From Roseobacter sp. (GTDB taxonomy: Bacteria > Pseudomonadota > Alphaproteobacteria > Rhodobacterales > Rhodobacteraceae): a stretch of 11,133 nt of DNA. The DNA is taken from NCBI GenBank assembly GCA_024636425.1, contig JAGXHB010000102.1, positions 1 to 11,133 on the forward strand, written 5' to 3'. The notes below the pieces were generated by a model that made no database searches, was not told where the DNA came from, and saw only the letters and a program-made list of their open reading frames with translations. Position numbers and translations under genes: made by a program. Below are positions 8,240 through 11,133 of the stretch, in pieces (within the stretch, counting starts at the first letter, position 1; each line of letters starts with the position of its first letter).

Positions 8240-8329
8240 CCGTGCGGTTTGTGACGGTTTTGTTGCAAAACTTGTTTGTTAAATCGGTGCCATAGGGCAC
8301 AGACTACGCCACATGATCATGGGTAAGGT

Positions 8330-8334
8330 AAGGA
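8330..8334 (+). promoter_or_regulatory. Ribosome binding site of the DUF924 gene
   Basis: AAGGA, six bases before the ATG at 8341; it supports that start. The rest of the 101-base gap after the MFS gene shows a minor six-base-pair dyad (8257-8271) and no clear promoter. Confidence 0.6.
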
Positions 8335-8340
8335 ACCACT

Positions 8341-8925
8341 ATGCAAGGCCCGGAAGATATACTGAAGTTTTGGCTGGATCACGTCGGCGAAGACAAATGG
8401 TACGCCGTGGAAGACGATCTTGACACGGCGATCCGTGAGCAGTTTCTTGAAACGTGGCAGGCCGCTTCAGAGGGGAACTTCTCCTTGTGGCTGACCTATC
8501 CCACAGGTGCGCTGGCCTATATCATCCTGACCGACCAGTTTCCCCGCAACATGTTCCGCGGGGAGGGCCGTGCCTTCTCCACCGACCGCGCAGCACTCGC
8601 TGCGGCGAAATCAGCGATCCAGAAGGGCTGGGATCTCAAGATCGACCCTCCGGCGCGTCAGTTCTTTTACCTGCCGATGATGCATTCCGAAAACCTGATC
8701 GATCAGGACCGCTGCGTGCGTCTGATGTGCGAGCGGATGCCCAAGACCTCGGACAACCTGCTCCACGCACGCGCCCATCGCAAGGTGATCCGCGACTTCG
8801 GCCGCTTCCCCTATCGCAATGACGCGTTGAACCGCAGCACCACCGCAGTGGAAAAATCCTATGTCGAAAGCGGCGGCTACGGGTCTACCGTGCGCGCCTT
8901 GCAGCAGGAAAGCGAAGCGGCCTGA
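8341..8925 (+). CDS. DUF924 family protein (COG3803 type), function unknown
   Basis: A 194-residue soluble, mainly helical protein. The marks of the DUF924 family are all present: ILKFWLDH near the N-terminus, LTDQFPRNMFRG at residues 63-74 followed by AFSTDRAAL, FYLPMMHSENLIDQ at 109-122, and HRKVIRDFGRFPYRN at 146-160. The strongly conserved DQFPRN, HSEN and FGRFP/RN segments suggest a binding or catalytic pocket, but no reaction is established for the family that I know of. The fold is thought to resemble helical TPR-like repeats. There is no signal peptide or membrane segment. The start has a good ribosome site. It lies between the MFS gene and lpdA; the inverted repeat downstream may end or regulate transcription here. 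Confidence 0.9.
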   Translation: MQGPEDILKFWLDHVGEDKWYAVEDDLDTAIREQFLETWQAASEGNFSLWLTYPTGALAYIILTDQFPRNMFRGEGRAFSTDRAALAAAKSAIQKGWDLKIDPPARQFFYLPMMHSENLIDQDRCVRLMCERMPKTSDNLLHARAHRKVIRDFGRFPYRNDALNRSTTAVEKSYVESGGYGSTVRALQQESEAA

Positions 8926-8957
8926 GGGGCGCACCGGCATTCTCGCTGTTGCTGATA

Positions 8958-8993
8958 CAGCAGATATAGTTTACCGCTAAACTATATCTGCTG
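8958..8993. repeat. Perfect 16-bp inverted repeat (hairpin or operator) upstream of lpdA
   Basis: CAGCAGATATAGTTTA (8958-8973) and its exact complement (8978-8993) flank the four-base centre CCGC. There is no T-run after either arm, so it is not a classical intrinsic terminator. It ends 11 bases before the GAGG ribosome site and 23 bases before the ATG of lpdA, and contains TATAGT and CTATAT, which resemble -10 boxes. TGCTGAT occurs just outside the left arm (8950-8956) and again across the end of the right arm (8989-8995), so TGCTG at 8950-8954 could pair with the start of the left arm as an alternative. It may be an operator, an mRNA hairpin controlling lpdA, or a stem ending the DUF924 transcript. 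Confidence 0.75.
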
Positions 8994-9016
8994 ATCCATG
9001 CTGCGAGGTTTCCTTA

Positions 9017-10411
9017 ATGGCTGACAAATCCTTTGATCTGATTGTGATCGGTGCGGGGCCGGGCGGCTACGTGGCGGCCATTCGCGGCGCGCAGCTTGGG
9101 CTTTCCGTTGCTATCGTCGAACGCGAACATCTGGGCGGCATCTGCCTGAACTGGGGCTGTATCCCGACCAAGGCGCTGCTGCGCTCGGCTGAAGTTTTCC
9201 ACCTCATGCATCGCGCCTCCGAATTCGGGTTGAGCGCGGACAAGATCGGGTTTGATCTGGAGGCTGTCGTCAAACGGTCGCGGAAGGTGGCAGGACAACT
9301 TACCAGCGGCATCGGCCATCTGATGAAGAAGAACAAGGTGACCGTTGTGATGGGCACCGCCAGACTGACCGGCAAAGGCAAGGTCAGCGTCAAGACGGAC
9401 AAGGGCACCGAAGATCTGAGCGCGAAGAACATCGTGCTCGCCACCGGCGCGCGCGCCCGCAACCTGGCGGGTCTCGAAGCTGATGGCGACCGGGTCTGGA
9501 TGTACAAGGACGCGCTGCAACCCAAACGCATGCCCAAGAAACTGCTGGTTATCGGATCGGGCGCGATTGGCATCGAATTTGCCAGTTTCTACAACACCCT
9601 CGGGGCCGAAACGACGGTGGTCGAAGTGATGGACCGCATCCTGCCCGTCGAAGATGAAGAAATCAGCAAATTCGCCAAGAAGCAGTTTGAAAAGCAAGGC
9701 ATGAAGATCATGCAAAAGGCGACCGTCAAACAGCTCGACCGCGCCAAGGACAAGGTCACCGCCCATATCGAGGCGAATGGCAAGGTCGAAAAGATGGAGT
9801 TCGACACCGTCATTTCCGCCGTGGGCATCGTCGGCAACACCGAAGATCTGGGGCTGGAAGATCTTGGCGTGAAGATCGACCGCACCCATGTCATCACGGA
9901 TGAATATTGCCGTACCGGGGTCGATGGGCTTTATGCCATCGGCGACATCGCCGGCGCGCCCTGGCTGGCGCACAAGGCGTCGCACGAGGGCGTGATGGTC
10001 GCTGAACTGATCGCAGGCCAGCACCCCCATCCGGTCAAGCCCGAGAGCATCGCAGGCTGCACCTATTGCCATCCGCAGGTCGCCTCCGTCGGTTATACCG
10101 AAGCCAAGGCCAAGGAACTGGGATACGACATCAAGGTCGGACGCTTCCCCTTCATTGGCAACGGCAAGGCGATTGCGCTTGGCGAACCCGAAGGCATGAT
10201 CAAGACCATCTTCGACGCCAAGACCGGCGAGTTGCTCGGCGCGCATATGGTCGGCGCGGAAGTCACCGAACTGATCCAGGGCTATGTCGTCGGTCGCCAG
10301 CTTGAAACCACCGAAGAAGACCTGATGAACACCGTCTTCCCGCATCCGACGCTGTCCGAGATGATGCACGAATCCGTGCTTGATGCCTATGGGCGCGTGA
10401 TCCACATGTAA
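9017..10411 (+). CDS. lpdA: Dihydrolipoyl dehydrogenase (E3 of 2-oxoacid dehydrogenase complexes)
   Basis: A 464-residue flavoprotein of standard length. It reoxidises dihydrolipoamide on the E2 subunit of pyruvate, 2-oxoglutarate or branched-chain dehydrogenase complexes, or on the glycine cleavage H protein, passing electrons through a disulfide and FAD to NAD+. Visible parts: FAD-binding GAGPGGY at residues 12-18; redox disulfide C43 and C48 in GGICLNWGCIPTK; NAD-binding GSGAIGIEFA near 180; second FAD segment GLYAIGDIAGAPWLAHKA near 305; and the catalytic His-Glu pair H443 and E448 in HPTLSEMMHE at the interface domain. Everything needed for activity is present. ATG 9017 has GAGG eight bases upstream. 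No E1 or E2 gene is in the window, so which complex it serves cannot be told. Confidence 0.96.
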   Translation: MADKSFDLIVIGAGPGGYVAAIRGAQLGLSVAIVEREHLGGICLNWGCIPTKALLRSAEVFHLMHRASEFGLSADKIGFDLEAVVKRSRKVAGQLTSGIGHLMKKNKVTVVMGTARLTGKGKVSVKTDKGTEDLSAKNIVLATGARARNLAGLEADGDRVWMYKDALQPKRMPKKLLVIGSGAIGIEFASFYNTLGAETTVVEVMDRILPVEDEEISKFAKKQFEKQGMKIMQKATVKQLDRAKDKVTAHIEANGKVEKMEFDTVISAVGIVGNTEDLGLEDLGVKIDRTHVITDEYCRTGVDGLYAIGDIAGAPWLAHKASHEGVMVAELIAGQHPHPVKPESIAGCTYCHPQVASVGYTEAKAKELGYDIKVGRFPFIGNGKAIALGEPEGMIKTIFDAKTGELLGAHMVGAEVTELIQGYVVGRQLETTEEDLMNTVFPHPTLSEMMHESVLDAYGRVIHM

Positions 10412-10467
10412 GGACCAGTGTTCACGCCGCGCTGGACGCACGGCAGTGCCAGTGGCATAGATTAGTC

Positions 10468-11031
10468 ATGGTCAGTCTCAATCGCGTGGTCATGGGGCCT
10501 GCAAGCCGCCGCATGATCCAGGAACTCATTCCCCAACAGCTCGACGTTGCCGAAATCTCCGGCAAATGGGGAGAGATGTTCGACTTCAAGTCCTACGAAC
10601 AGTTCCGCTATCCCGACCACGACATCTGCGCCGGCCCGATCCTCGACAAGAAACTGGACCGTCCCCGTAAGTATGATCTGATCCTCGCAAATCAGGTCTG
10701 GGAACATCTTGACCGACCCTATGCAGCCACAAGAAACGTGCGTCGCATGCTGAAGAAAGGCGGACATTTCTGGGTGGCCGTGCCGTTTTTCGTGCCCTTC
10801 CATGCAGCACCGATGGACAATTCACGCTGGTCTGCCCGGGGACTGAAAAACCTGCTGATCGAATGTGGTTTTGAAGCGGACCACATCCGGTCTTTTCAAT
10901 GGGGCAACCGCAGCGCGGCCTTGCGCAACATGGAAGAGGTCTGGCCCCCCGAATATGACGCGGCAACGGACGACACCAGCAACGACCCGGACATGCCGAT
11001 CTGCGCCTGGGCTCTGGCGCAGAAAACCTGA
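10468..11031 (+). CDS. Class I SAM-dependent methyltransferase (methyltransferase type 11-like)
   Basis: A 187-residue soluble protein. The middle and C-terminal part fits a class I methyltransferase: YDLILANQVWEHLDRP at residues 69-84 (motif around strand 4), LKKGGHFWVAVPF at 95-107 (strand 5), and the HAAPMDNSRWSARGLKNLL segment at 112-130, which resembles the HPxDxWR-type motif of many small-molecule or sugar methyltransferases. The SAM-binding glycine-rich motif I is unusual: AEISGKWGEMFDF at 28-40 replaces the common ExGxGxG, followed by YPDHDIC, which could supply the acidic residue. The protein is short, lacking an N-terminal extension. The substrate is unknown. ATG 10468 has no ribosome site; a possible -10 box, CATAGA (10456-10461), sits just ahead, so a leaderless transcript is possible. 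An alternative start is the ATG at 10492. An inverted-repeat terminator follows. Confidence 0.8.
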   Translation: MVSLNRVVMGPASRRMIQELIPQQLDVAEISGKWGEMFDFKSYEQFRYPDHDICAGPILDKKLDRPRKYDLILANQVWEHLDRPYAATRNVRRMLKKGGHFWVAVPFFVPFHAAPMDNSRWSARGLKNLLIECGFEADHIRSFQWGNRSAALRNMEEVWPPEYDAATDDTSNDPDMPICAWALAQKT

Positions 11032-11063
11032 CGCAATCGGCCCGCGCGGCGCACCCTAGGGAT

Positions 11064-11128
11064 TGAGTATTTGGAAAAGGGTGAAATGGAGCGAAACCAC
11101 CTCCTTTTCACCCTTTTTCAAATACTCA
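11064..11128. terminator. Long inverted repeat, likely bidirectional intrinsic terminator
   Basis: Bases 11064-11091 pair with 11101-11128 over 28 positions with one T-T mismatch and one G-T wobble, around a nine-base loop. On the plus strand, the inner stem (GGGTGAAATGGAG with CTCCTTTTCACCC) is followed directly by TTTTT (11114-11118), as in an intrinsic terminator for the methyltransferase gene 33 bases upstream. On the minus strand the same stem is followed by TTTTCC, so it can also stop transcription from the right. The outer part (TGAGTATTTG and CAAATACTCA) extends the pairing beyond what termination needs. Confidence 0.8.
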
Positions 11129-11133
11129 CTGCA

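Noticed and set aside
8257..8271. GTTTTG-TTG-CAAAAC dyad after the MFS gene
   Set aside because: Only six AT-rich base pairs with no T-run; too weak to call a terminator or an operator on its own.
9014..10441. 475-codon minus-strand open frame covering the whole of lpdA
   Set aside because: Exact antisense of a gene with all Lpd motifs; Asp/His/Gly-rich composition mirrors the codon usage of lpdA, and no family is recognised.
1..11133. CRISPR array, insertion sequence, prophage, toxin-antitoxin or defence genes, tRNA or rRNA
   Set aside because: No regularly spaced direct repeats, transposase, integrase or structural RNA signature was seen on reading the window; gene content is core housekeeping.

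Overview
The window is GC-rich, densely packed bacterial chromosome. Gene content and protein style point to an alphaproteobacterium of the Rhodobacteraceae (Roseobacter group). Pointers are the DUF5930-type N-terminus on an M23 peptidase, a Val-substituted one-cysteine PrxQ, a DUF455 ferritin-like gene, and the GGICLNWGCIPTK-type dihydrolipoyl dehydrogenase. This placement rests on recognising families by eye; no search was run.

Layout. The left part (1-2403) is on the minus strand: a bcp/PrxQ peroxiredoxin gene overlaps a DUF455 ferritin-like gene by ATGA, and after a 187-base gap comes the 5' part of a membrane-anchored coiled-coil M23 peptidase gene that runs off the left edge. A divergent intergenic region (2404-2500) separates these from a plus-strand run: a 1105-residue AsmA-like inner-membrane-anchored protein, queA nine bases later, then a YcaD-type MFS transporter. 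Next come a DUF924 gene, a 91-base gap with a perfect 16-bp inverted repeat, lpdA, a small class I methyltransferase gene, and at the right edge a 28-bp-stem inverted repeat that looks like a bidirectional terminator.

Function. These are mostly housekeeping genes: envelope maintenance (M23 peptidase, AsmA-like protein), peroxide defence (PrxQ, perhaps with the diiron-like DUF455 protein), tRNA queuosine modification (QueA), export or uptake (MFS) and 2-oxoacid oxidation (Lpd). I see no CRISPR array, insertion sequence, phage gene, rRNA or tRNA, and no convincing undescribed multi-gene system. The points worth a second look are small: the palindrome in front of lpdA, the long terminal inverted repeat, an AT-rich island with a consensus -10 box inside queA, the missing resolving cysteine in PrxQ, and an unusual SAM-binding motif in the methyltransferase.
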